Shown here: positions 1 through 7,194 of the stretch, one piece after another
Layout of the letters: every line of letters begins with the position of its first letter
Numbering within the stretch: the stretch's first letter is position 1
Origin: Firmicutes bacterium UBA4845
GTDB lineage: Bacteria; Bacillota; Clostridia; Tissierellales; Sedimentibacteraceae
Direction: 5' to 3'
Length of the DNA stretch: 64,000 bases
NCBI GenBank assembly: GCA_002399975.1
Contig: DHER01000084.1
Coordinates: 1-64,000, forward strand
Made by a program: the position numbers and the translations under genes
Notes under the pieces: model-generated
Seen by the model: the letters and a program-made list of their open reading frames with translations, nothing else
Told to the model about the DNA's origin: nothing
Database searches by the model: none

Positions 1-555
1 ACAGGCCCCACAGGCCCGACAGGTCCCACAGGTCCGACAGGAGCAGATGGAGCGGCTGGAGCAGGTGCTATTATACCATTTGCTTCCGGTCCATTGACCA
101 CACTTAGAACTGTTTCAGGCGGACCAGGAACTCAGGCACTTATAGGTCTTGGTGCCAATGATACAACTGGAGAACCTATCGATACAGCAAGATTAAGCAA
201 TTTGGCATTCTTTATGCCGAGAGACGGAGTAATTACTTCCATCGCCGCATATTTTAATGCAGGAGCATCATTGGCATTTACAGGAAGTGAAGTAACCATA
301 TCAGCACAGCTTTACAGCTCAACTGCTTCTGACGGTACATTTGTCCCTGTTGCAGGTGCAGCCGTAACTCTGGCACCGGCCCTAACCGGAACAATTTCAA
401 TAGGAACAAATGTCAATGGTATTACAACTGGTCTTTCAATTCCTGTTACTGCCGGGGCTCGTTTAATGATGGTATTTTCTTCGGCAGTTACCGGAGGAAA
501 AGATATTGCAACCGAAATCAGCGGTTTCGCAGGTGCAGGTGTGAATATAAAATAG
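1..555 (+). CDS. Collagen-like exosporium protein, BclB-type C-terminal domain (5' partial)
   Basis: The reading frame is open from base 1, so the gene starts outside the window. The first residues are Gly-X-Thr/Pro collagen-type triplets (TGPTGPTGPTG, then GADGAAGAGA). A hydrophobic beta-rich domain of about 150 residues follows, with the LRTVSGGPGTQALIGLG opening and an FAGAGVNIK ending typical of the BclB C-terminal domain. Such proteins form trimers on the hair-like nap of the exosporium, with glycosylated Gly-X-Thr stalks and a globular head. The final codons AAA TAG are followed by a good intrinsic terminator, so this is the 3' end of its transcript. The length of the collagen stalk cannot be judged here. 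An internal TTG at 94 is not the start, because the frame and the repeat continue upstream. Confidence 0.88.
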   Translation, partial: TGPTGPTGPTGPTGADGAAGAGAIIPFASGPLTTLRTVSGGPGTQALIGLGANDTTGEPIDTARLSNLAFFMPRDGVITSIAAYFNAGASLAFTGSEVTISAQLYSSTASDGTFVPVAGAAVTLAPALTGTISIGTNVNGITTGLSIPVTAGARLMMVFSSAVTGGKDIATEISGFAGAGVNIK

Positions 556-658
556 TAGAAACAATGGCTTCCTGAAGAATTTAGATTATTTATTTATGTA
601 TAATTAATATAAGACTTGAATGGTATAGTATCAATATCGAGTCTGACGTTCACAAATT

Positions 659-700
659 TAGCCCCGTCACTCACTAATGAGCTGGCGGGGCTTTATATTT
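659..700 (+). terminator. Intrinsic terminator after the exosporium gene
   Basis: AGCCCCGTCA pairs with TGGCGGGGCT (one G-T pair) around a loop of about 13 nt, followed by TTATATTT. It lies about 100 bases after the collagen-like gene. Confidence 0.8.
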
Positions 701-727
701 GTAATTTTTCGTAAACAGTTTTATTAG

Positions 728-756
728 TTGACATATTTCGTAATAAATTGTAGAAT
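728..756 (+). promoter_or_regulatory. SigA-type promoter for the riboswitch 1 transcript
   Basis: TTGACA (728-733), 17-bp spacer, TAGAAT (751-756). It is 42 bases before the GGAATC of the aptamer. The same spacing is seen at four other riboswitches in this window. Confidence 0.7.
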
Positions 757-789
757 ATTATTATAATCAATAATTTAATAATCTGCGTT

Positions 790-960
790 TTAATTATGGA
801 ATCAGGTGAGAATCCTGAACAATCAGGTTGCTGTGTTGTGGAGCGAACTTCAGTGTGCCACTGAGAAATTAGGAAGGCGAAGGAAGCTGTGAAGCTTAGT
901 CAGGATACATATTGAACGTGTGTATAGCATTATTTTCCGTCGAAAAATAATATACAGCAA
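790..960 (+). promoter_or_regulatory. Cobalamin riboswitch 1
   Basis: The conserved order is present: GGAATCAGGTGAGAATCCTG, an ACAATCAGGTTGCTGTG core, GCCACTG, GGAAGGC, then the B12-box variant TAGTCAGGATAC, and a 3' hairpin with CCGTCG in its loop. An intrinsic terminator follows at 991-1028, so control is probably by termination when cobalamin binds. The next genes encode a MoxR ATPase and DUF58 protein, not a usual B12 target. Established knowledge: cobalamin riboswitches normally repress B12 synthesis, uptake or B12-independent isozymes. Confidence 0.88.
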
Positions 961-990
961 TAAAAACATTTGTAAACAGTAAAGATTATC

Positions 991-1028
991 CACCTGTATT
1001 TTTCGAAAAGAAAATATAGGTGTTTTTT
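991..1028 (+). terminator. Riboswitch 1 expression-platform terminator
   Basis: CACCTGTATTTT pairs with AAAATATAGGTG and is followed by TTTTTTAT. The same CACCTGTATTTT stem recurs after riboswitches 2 and 3. Confidence 0.85.
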
Positions 1029-1165
1029 ATATGCTATAACTTTATTGTTATATGATATCTTTTTCAGTAAAAATTCTTGGATTAGAGATGGTACGATACT
1101 ACATGTGGTTATTGCAAATATTTTACTGCGACAAATATTATTTTATATGAATACGGAGGATTAGA

Positions 1166-2113
1166 ATGGAAATAAAAATTGAGGATTGTTCAAAACTTCT
1201 TCAAAAGATAGTTGAAAATATAGGTACCGTAATAATAGGAAAAAAAAATACGGTTGAACTGGTGATTTTGTCACTGATAAGTGGAGGACATGTACTTCTG
1301 GAGGATATTCCTGGAGTAGGGAAAACAAGCCTTGTTGCGGCATTGGCACGTAGTGTGGATTGTAAATTCAAGCGTATTCAGTTTACTCCTGATATTGTTC
1401 CATCTGATATTACCGGTTTTTCTATATACAATCAGAAAATTGGAGAATTTGAATTTCGTCCGGGTGCGGCCATGAGTAACTTTGTGCTTGCAGATGAAAT
1501 AAACAGGGCTTCCGCAAAGGCACAATCGGCATTGCTTGAAGTAATGGAAGAAAAACAAGTGACAGTGGATTTGAAAACATATAAATTGGACGAACCTTTT
1601 ATGGTTTTGGCAACTCAAAACCCCATAGACAGTTTAGGTACATATCCACTACCGGAAGCTCAGATTGACAGGTTTCAAATTAAAGTATCCTTAGGTTATC
1701 CGGGAAAAGAACAAGAAGTGCAGATTATGTCCATGAGCAATGATGATAAGAAAAATATTTCTCCCGTAGCAACAGGTGGTGATATAACGGAAATTAAAAG
1801 AATTTCAGGAAACATTCATGTAGATGAATCAGTTTCAAAATACATAGTAAATATTGTAACTGCAACCAGGAATCATCCGGATCTAATGCTGGGAGCAAGC
1901 CCGAGAGGTTCTATTGCACTTTACAGAATGGGACAGGCACTTGCATTGTACAAAGGCAGGGAATATGTTATACCTGATGACATAAAATATCTTGCACCCT
2001 ATGTGCTGCCCCACCGCTTTATATTGACTCACGAAGCTAAAATAAACAAAAGGTCCAGAAATGATATTATAGAAGAAATACTTGAGAAAACAGAGGTGCC
2101 AATTGTAAAATGA
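1166..2113 (+). CDS. MoxR family AAA+ ATPase
   Basis: A 315-residue MoxR-type AAA+ ATPase, close to the family's usual length. The Walker A motif IPGVGKTS is near residues 48-55, Walker B is in FVLADEINRA, and the sensor-1 ATQNP follows, as in MoxR/RavA proteins. These ATPases act as chaperones that mature or activate protein complexes, commonly with DUF58 and von Willebrand A partners. GGAGG stands 7 bases before the ATG. The stop overlaps the next gene's ATG (ATGA), so it is co-translated with the DUF58 protein. Its 5' leader carries cobalamin riboswitch 1 and a terminator, so transcription is likely cobalamin-repressed. That control is unexpected for this family. The client complex cannot be told from sequence. 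Confidence 0.88.
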   Translation: MEIKIEDCSKLLQKIVENIGTVIIGKKNTVELVILSLISGGHVLLEDIPGVGKTSLVAALARSVDCKFKRIQFTPDIVPSDITGFSIYNQKIGEFEFRPGAAMSNFVLADEINRASAKAQSALLEVMEEKQVTVDLKTYKLDEPFMVLATQNPIDSLGTYPLPEAQIDRFQIKVSLGYPGKEQEVQIMSMSNDDKKNISPVATGGDITEIKRISGNIHVDESVSKYIVNIVTATRNHPDLMLGASPRGSIALYRMGQALALYKGREYVIPDDIKYLAPYVLPHRFILTHEAKINKRSRNDIIEEILEKTEVPIVK

Positions 2114-3342
2114 TACATGGATTAAAATTTCGTATGATTGATAGGAAGAAGCTTTTTATCATAACTTTACTTTTAATAATTATAGTTCCGGCTGTTTTTA
2201 TAAAATCTCCCATAAGCTATGTACCGTTAATATTTGTGATACTTCTGGTAATTTTCTCGTACCTGTACACATTCATTTGTTTAAAATCCTTCAAGCTGGA
2301 TGTTGAATCGGACGCAGAAGGAAGGTGTGAAAGACTTTCAACGGCGGATTATTCCATAAGAATCGCCAACAAAAGTTTGCTTATATTTCCAAGGGTATCG
2401 TTTTCTGTAATTTTAGAAAGTGAGGAAGGTTACAGAGTACAAGATTTCGAATATAATTTTATACTTAACCCTAAAGAGAAAAAAGAACTGAACCTTAATA
2501 TGGGGTTCCCCCACATAGGCAGGTTTAAGGTAATAATATCCAAAATTAAGTTTTTCGGATTTATAGACATGCTTTTTTTGAATAAAAAATCCAAATGGAT
2601 GGAAGAGCTTTTAATTACCCCCAAAATATACGAGATTTACAATTATGAAATACATACTGTAAATCCTATTTTTTCGGTTAATTATCATGTGCAGCATAAA
2701 GTAAAAGGAGGGGAATTCAATGATGTTAGGGAATATATACCGGGAGATCCCATTAAAAATATTCACTGGAAGCTTTCGGCGCACTCAAATACATTTATTA
2801 CAAAGATTATCAATGCAGATGCTGTAAGCGGAATAACTCTGTATATAGATTTTTCTTCGGAAGAAAATTTCGATTATGATAAAGCTGCAAATGTGTATGA
2901 CTGTATGGTTGAAAGTGCATATTCCGTTGCTTTGTATGCTTTAAACAAAGATTATGGTATTAGCTTTGTGTTTTCATTCCGAAATAATCCCGCTTATTAT
3001 TTACCTAAAACTGTTGATGAGCTTGATGACTTAATATACTCTCTTCCAAAAGTGTCTCCGTATAAAAAATACTCAATAGGTCTATTGGTTTCAGAATATT
3101 CTAATACGGTAATTTCATTTGATAATATTATCGTTTTGACAGATAAAATTAATAACATGATTATTGATTCTCTTATCAATTGCAGGGAGAGAGGGCAGTT
3201 TCCCATATTTTGCTTTATAAAGCCGGATGGTGAAAAAGATATGCCTGAAAGCATGAAAAAACGCTTGATCAAAAGTGGGATCATGTATTGTATAGTTTCG
3301 GATGGAAAAGAGTTTGCTGCTTTTTTAGGAGGCTTAAAATGA
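2110..3342 (+). CDS. DUF58 domain protein with two N-terminal membrane segments
   Basis: A 410-residue protein with two N-terminal hydrophobic stretches (about residues 14-32 and 36-55), then a long soluble region. The DUF58 hallmark is around residues 206-230, where GEFNDVREYIPGD is followed by IHWKLSAHS. DUF58 proteins are regularly encoded with MoxR ATPases, often with a transglutaminase-like membrane protein, and are thought to work at the envelope. Here the third member has a C-terminal DUF4129-like segment but no visible transglutaminase core. The start overlaps the moxR-like stop by four bases, and the stop overlaps the next start in the same way, so the three genes form one operon under cobalamin riboswitch 1. 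Confidence 0.85.
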   Translation: MIHGLKFRMIDRKKLFIITLLLIIIVPAVFIKSPISYVPLIFVILLVIFSYLYTFICLKSFKLDVESDAEGRCERLSTADYSIRIANKSLLIFPRVSFSVILESEEGYRVQDFEYNFILNPKEKKELNLNMGFPHIGRFKVIISKIKFFGFIDMLFLNKKSKWMEELLITPKIYEIYNYEIHTVNPIFSVNYHVQHKVKGGEFNDVREYIPGDPIKNIHWKLSAHSNTFITKIINADAVSGITLYIDFSSEENFDYDKAANVYDCMVESAYSVALYALNKDYGISFVFSFRNNPAYYLPKTVDELDDLIYSLPKVSPYKKYSIGLLVSEYSNTVISFDNIIVLTDKINNMIIDSLINCRERGQFPIFCFIKPDGEKDMPESMKKRLIKSGIMYCIVSDGKEFAAFLGGLK

Positions 3343-4367
3343 GTGCAACTTTAAATAATTTATTTAAAAATATTCTCTGTCTGTTTATATCAGTGCTGCT
3401 TTCGTTTACAGAACTGCAGTTTTTTGAAGATGCGGAAATTTTTTCGCTCGTGTCCCTGCTTATATTGTCAGTGACAGTTCCTACTATTTATCTGTATTTT
3501 CTTCCTAAGCAGGATACAGTAATTATATTTATATACAATATTGTTTTGGTTTTTATACTTGATGTATTGGGCAAAAATGTTGACATAAAGCTTTTTTTGA
3601 TATCGTTGTTTTGCATATGCCTCCTGTTATTCCAATCTGTTTTCACAGAAAATTCAAAGCGTTTTAAATCAAAAAATGTCGCATACCGAAAATATAGTCT
3701 TGTACTTATATTGTTTCTATCTGTTACAGTTTTGCTGTCATTTTTAATATATGAATATATATTATTACCTAATATGCATGATAAGTCTGAGTTGTCGCTT
3801 TCATACGCAAACAGCACTACAGAAGAAACAATTGAAACAAATCAAAACTATTTTAATAATAGTCCGGATAAGAACAAAGGCGGAGCAGGAGGCGGAGGAT
3901 CAGAGGAACTGAAACCGGAAATCAACATCTTGCGTTTAGTGAAAATAATTGCTATTTTTGCTCTCTTCCTTGTAATATTGTATTTTCTGTACAGATTTGC
4001 AAGATATAAATTATGGCTTAGAAGGACTCTTAGTATGCCATTTAATGAACAAGTTTGCAGATTTTACTGTTATATAGTGAATTCACTCGCTTCATGCGGA
4101 TTTCAGAGGAAATCAAGTAATACACCGTTTGAATACCTTGATGCGAGTGAAACAAATGGATTTCCTCTATTAGAAACAGAATTTAAGTTTCTTACAAATA
4201 CATTTGTTAAAGCGTTTTACAGTAACCGGGAGATATCAAAGATGGATTGTGAAAGGTGTTTTGAACTTTTCAAATCAGTATCAAAAAGCTTAATTGAAAG
4301 CATGGGAATGAAGAATTATCTCATGCATTACCTTTTGAAATTTAAATGGAAGGCACTGGAAGCATGA
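3339..4367 (+). CDS. Membrane protein with C-terminal DUF4129-like region
   Basis: A 342-residue membrane protein. The chosen ATG (3339) forms an ATGA overlap with the DUF58 stop and has AGGAGG seven bases upstream; an upstream in-frame start at 3288 would lie inside the DUF58 gene. There are about five hydrophobic helices up to residue 145, an extracytoplasmic stretch with NKGGAGGGGSEE, another helix near residue 200, then a soluble tail with FEQ-type helices and a PFEYLDA segment, as in DUF4129 tails of TgpA-like proteins. Compared with TgpA, the transglutaminase Cys-His-Asp core is missing, so it may be only a structural partner. The function is unknown; the operon suggests an envelope complex handled by the MoxR ATPase. 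Confidence 0.7.
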   Translation: MSATLNNLFKNILCLFISVLLSFTELQFFEDAEIFSLVSLLILSVTVPTIYLYFLPKQDTVIIFIYNIVLVFILDVLGKNVDIKLFLISLFCICLLLFQSVFTENSKRFKSKNVAYRKYSLVLILFLSVTVLLSFLIYEYILLPNMHDKSELSLSYANSTTEETIETNQNYFNNSPDKNKGGAGGGGSEELKPEINILRLVKIIAIFALFLVILYFLYRFARYKLWLRRTLSMPFNEQVCRFYCYIVNSLASCGFQRKSSNTPFEYLDASETNGFPLLETEFKFLTNTFVKAFYSNREISKMDCERCFELFKSVSKSLIESMGMKNYLMHYLLKFKWKALEA

Positions 4368-4387
4368 TTAAATGTGATTAAATGAAT

Positions 4388-4416
4388 TTGACACGCGGTG
4401 TAATTAATGGTAAAAT
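4388..4416 (+). promoter_or_regulatory. SigA-type promoter for the riboswitch 2 transcript
   Basis: TTGACA (4388-4393), 17-bp spacer, TAAAAT (4411-4416). It is 44 bases before the aptamer GGAATC. Confidence 0.75.
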
Positions 4417-4449
4417 AGTGTTAAAATTTTAAAATTTAATGTTTTGTTG

Positions 4450-4735
4450 TTTAATATACGGAATCGGGTGAAAATCCCGGACAATCGGGTTACTGTGTTG
4501 TGGAGCCACTCTATAAGATGCCCTAACCCTATTTTTTAACCGCAAGGGAGAAAAAAATAGCGGTAGGCCATTTGCAACGAATTCCCAATGTATGCGACCG
4601 GCAGGGAGCGAATACATTGGTGAGTGAGACTGTAATGCCACTGTTAATCAGGAAGGCAGAGGAAGCGATGAAGCTCAGTCAGGATACGTGCTTAAATGAC
4701 ATGTGGTATTATTTTCCGTCGAAAGATAATATGCA
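4450..4735 (+). promoter_or_regulatory. Cobalamin riboswitch 2 with a large internal extension
   Basis: Core elements are GGAATCGGGTGAAAATCCCG, ACAATCGGGTTACTGTG, GCCACTG at about 4636, AGGAAGGC, CAGTCAGGATACGTGC and a CCGTCG-loop hairpin. Between the first and second halves are about 130 extra bases (4505-4635) that form their own hairpins: CTATTTTTT with AAAAAAATAG, and CCAATGTAT with ATACATTGG (9 perfect pairs). The other riboswitches here have about 20 bases at this place. The core looks intact, so the extension probably replaces a peripheral arm. It precedes the SseB-like gene. Confidence 0.88.
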
Positions 4736-4760
4736 GGATAAATATAACGGGTTTTAAAAA

Positions 4761-4800
4761 GCACCTGTATTTTTCGTTAGAAAATACAGGTGCTTTTTGT
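4761..4800 (+). terminator. Riboswitch 2 expression-platform terminator
   Basis: GCACCTGTATTTT pairs perfectly with AAAATACAGGTGC, then TTTTTGT. Confidence 0.88.
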
Positions 4801-4897
4801 ATATGTCAATTAAAAACTGCTGCAGGCCAAATGTACAGACTGATATGTATGGCGTTTTCTTGCATATGTCTAATTAAAAATTCATTGAGGTGAAATT

Positions 4898-5617
4898 ATG
4901 ATGCAGGAAGCAGAACTTTATAGGTCTTTGGAAACATTTGTAAGAGAGAAAAAATTTGAGGATGAAAAAAAATTCTATAATAATCTTAAAGAAATACAGC
5001 TTTATTCGTTTATTTTCAAAAATAACGGAAAAAGTTTTCTATGCACAGTACAAAAAGATGACGAAAAGGAATTTTATCCGGCCTTTACTAACTACAATGA
5101 ACTTGCCATGTGGCCATCTGAAGCAAGCGATATAGTAAAACTGTCTTTTGATGATTTAAAACATATATTATTAGGAGATAAAAGAAATATATATGGAATT
5201 GTAATTAACCCTTTTGGCAGGTCAATTCAGATTGAGAGCCAAAATTTAAAAAGAATGGATTCGATTATCTCGGGCATGTATTTGGAAAGAACGGATGGTC
5301 TTACAGATGGAATGTATTTATATTATCCCAAGGAAGTTCCTGCCGGCTTAAAAAATGGAATTAATCTTTTCCTTTCGAACAATAAGAGAAAAGTGTACGG
5401 AGTATATTTGTATCAGGCAAAAAGAAACTTATACGAACAACCCCATTGGCTTTTTCTAATCGAATTTGACGATGATAAAATAAGTTTGTTTTCCAGGTTT
5501 GCAAAAATTGTTAAGCTATATATGAAACCTGGGGATGTATTTGAACTGGTTAAATATTCAGGCGAGTTAAAACCAGGCGGTATGGTTCGTCCATACATCG
5601 TTTATAAAAACTCTTAA
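4898..5617 (+). CDS. SseB-like protein
   Basis: A 239-residue soluble protein with the two-part SseB layout. The N-terminal domain (about 40-115) has FYPAFTNYNELAMWP and, later, GIVINPFGRSIQIE. The C-terminal domain (about 145-235) opens with YYPKEVPAGL and contains VYGVYLYQAKR. In E. coli SseB overexpression enhances serine sensitivity, but the biochemical role of the family is unknown. Start: GAGGTG lies 5 bases before ATG 4898 (8 before a second ATG at 4901), so either may be used. The leader holds cobalamin riboswitch 2 plus a terminator, which makes this a predicted cobalamin-repressed gene. It appears to be the only gene of its transcript. Confidence 0.8.
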   Translation: MMQEAELYRSLETFVREKKFEDEKKFYNNLKEIQLYSFIFKNNGKSFLCTVQKDDEKEFYPAFTNYNELAMWPSEASDIVKLSFDDLKHILLGDKRNIYGIVINPFGRSIQIESQNLKRMDSIISGMYLERTDGLTDGMYLYYPKEVPAGLKNGINLFLSNNKRKVYGVYLYQAKRNLYEQPHWLFLIEFDDDKISLFSRFAKIVKLYMKPGDVFELVKYSGELKPGGMVRPYIVYKNS

Positions 5618-5658
5618 GTTATAAATTATGATTTATTCTATTTGTATGTTACGGAACA

Positions 5659-5680
5659 TGGCGGCTGTTAAGTGCCGCCA
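5659..5680. terminator. GC-rich hairpin between convergent genes
   Basis: TGGCGGC pairs with GCCGCCA around an 8-base loop. No strong T-run follows on either strand. It may terminate the sseB-like transcript or the opposing nitrogenase-like operon. Confidence 0.45.
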
Positions 5681-5720
5681 CTTCAAATATATTGTTTTAT
5701 TCCGGTTAATTATTAGTTGT

Positions 5721-5870
5721 TTATACAATTGTATTATTCAATAATCTTTTGTAATAAGCCCTGGATTGGTAAGTGCTGTTCCTTTTGGAACAGTTCAATA
5801 ATCCGCAGTCAGTACAACTAAAGTTTTGTCCCTTTTGTTTTTTAAGATTTTTGTTTTCTCTACTTTCCAT
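5721..5870 (-). CDS. Small Cys-motif protein downstream of the nitrogenase-like genes
   Basis: A 49-residue frame on the minus strand. It begins MESRENKNLKKQKG and contains CTDCGLLNC near the middle, a spacing that could bind zinc or an iron-sulfur centre, then a basic tail ending LLNNTIV. The motif is reminiscent of the N-terminal CxxCxxxxC part of DUF1847-type proteins, but only the motif can be compared. A GAGG sequence lies about 12 bases upstream of the ATG. It follows the second nitrogenase-like gene by 31 bases in the same direction, so it is probably the last gene of that operon. It could be a ferredoxin-like or assembly accessory; that is inference. Confidence 0.55.
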   Translation of the reverse strand: MESRENKNLKKQKGQNFSCTDCGLLNCSKRNSTYQSRAYYKRLLNNTIV

Positions 5871-5901
5871 TTTATCATTTTACCTCTTTTTTAAAAGTGT
5901 G

Positions 5902-7194
5902 TCATTCGAACATTAACCCGTTGAGTACCTGTTCAGTAATCATAAGTGCTCCTCTTAGGCCTAGGTGTGTTTTAGGGATAACGTCAATATAACCCAGAGA
6001 AGGCAAGGATGTTTCAATTCCGCTGAAGCGGTGCCCCTGCAATTTAAGGTTCGCAATGGTGTTGCCGCTTGCAAATACCAGCTCTGAAGATGTATCCATT
6101 ATGTTTTTTTCAAGGGATTCCGGCAGGTACAGTTTCGAAAAGAGCGCTGTGGTTTTTTTCCTAAAAACATTCCGCTCTTTATTTATTATTGATGCGCATT
6201 CCGCAATCATACCGAAATGCTTTACAAGGAACAAGGTGTATGAATACACCTCCGACCAGGTGCCTTCAATGGCGAAATTAACGCCCTTAGGAAGCCCTGT
6301 GAGAGAATTTACCCTTGATATATTCATAAATGCTTCCGCTCTTGCTATTTCACTTTCTTCCTTGAAATTGCTTCTGTCCATTTTCAATATGGTGCAAATA
6401 TCTTCTACAAATTTTTCCGTAGCGGCAAAACCTATCGGCGGGCCGTCACACACATAAAATGGAGTACCATAGTTTTCTTTAAGAAACAGGGCAGTTTCGC
6501 ATCCATATTCCGGGTGGATAACTATGTTGAGTTTTGCAGAACTCAGAGAATCTATATCTTCAATGCTGCAGCCTGCAAACAGGCAGCAGTTCACTTTAAT
6601 CCCACATATATTCAAAAGCCTTTTAAGTTCTTTTACATCCCCCCTGTAATATTTGTGAAATATGGACAGACCAAGTATGTTCACAGTGAAAGGTTGTACT
6701 TTTTGTTTTGGTATAGAAAGTTGTTTAACTATTTCGATTGCAGCTCTTTCATACCCAGAGCATATATTTTCCGAGAACCCGGGTGTTTCAATAATTACAA
6801 ATTTTTTCTCCTTTATAGAAGAAGAAACAATTGATTTTAAATCATCTCCTATAAGAGAAGCTCCCGGGGAATTAATAACCGCCAGCAGGTCGAAAGTTAC
6901 GTTTTTATTAAGGAAATCCAAAGCTTCCTCAAGTTTTTCCCTGCTTCCGTAAACATAGTCCCTGCTGTCCAAGTATGTACATGGAACCCTTGGTTGGCCA
7001 AAATACCACTTTTCAGGATAGTTAAGAGGGTCAAAGTCTTGTTTGTGTACGCTTTGACCGTCGGATACGGAGCTGTGGTAGAACTTGCAGCCGCTGGGCC
7101 CGTTAATCAGTGTAACACTGCTGTCAATTCCTTCCATTGCAAATATAATCCCTGAAAAACTATCAGGGGCAATATTTTCTGAATAACAATTCAT
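5902..7194 (-). CDS. Nitrogenase-like component 1 subunit (NifD/NifK/NifE/NifN superfamily)
   Basis: A 430-residue member of the nitrogenase component 1 superfamily. The N-terminal Cys motifs GPSGCKF (Cys36) and PCTYLD (Cys72) match the positions of cluster ligands in NifD/K, BchN/B and CfbD. The third expected Cys motif (C-P-x-G-x-I-G-D-D) is changed to NSPGASLIGDD, so one ligand is absent. The C-terminal part lacks an obvious cofactor His. The ATG overlaps the end of the NifH-NifD fusion gene by 32 bases and has GGGAGAG upstream, so the two are translationally linked and probably form an alpha/beta pair. No nifB, nifEN or nitrogen-fixation genes are nearby, so N2 fixation is unlikely. Reduction of a tetrapyrrole or C-S substrate is more plausible, by analogy with CfbCD, BchLNB and MarHDK. 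Confidence 0.82.
   Translation of the reverse strand: MNCYSENIAPDSFSGIIFAMEGIDSSVTLINGPSGCKFYHSSVSDGQSVHKQDFDPLNYPEKWYFGQPRVPCTYLDSRDYVYGSREKLEEALDFLNKNVTFDLLAVINSPGASLIGDDLKSIVSSSIKEKKFVIIETPGFSENICSGYERAAIEIVKQLSIPKQKVQPFTVNILGLSIFHKYYRGDVKELKRLLNICGIKVNCCLFAGCSIEDIDSLSSAKLNIVIHPEYGCETALFLKENYGTPFYVCDGPPIGFAATEKFVEDICTILKMDRSNFKEESEIARAEAFMNISRVNSLTGLPKGVNFAIEGTWSEVYSYTLFLVKHFGMIAECASIINKERNVFRKKTTALFSKLYLPESLEKNIMDTSSELVFASGNTIANLKLQGHRFSGIETSLPSLGYIDVIPKTHLGLRGALMITEQVLNGLMFE

Noticed and set aside
1..60. Short tandem repeats at the window start as a CRISPR or satellite
   Set aside because: The 9- and 18-base periodicity encodes Gly-X-Thr/Pro collagen triplets in an open frame.
4572..4893. 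Two overlapping plus-strand frames of 61 and 65 codons
   Set aside because: They lie in the aptamer and terminator of cobalamin riboswitch 2 and have no ribosome binding site or family resemblance.
6056..6952. Plus-strand frames opposite the nitrogenase-like genes
   Set aside because: The minus-strand proteins have clear family motifs; these frames are mirror-strand shadows.
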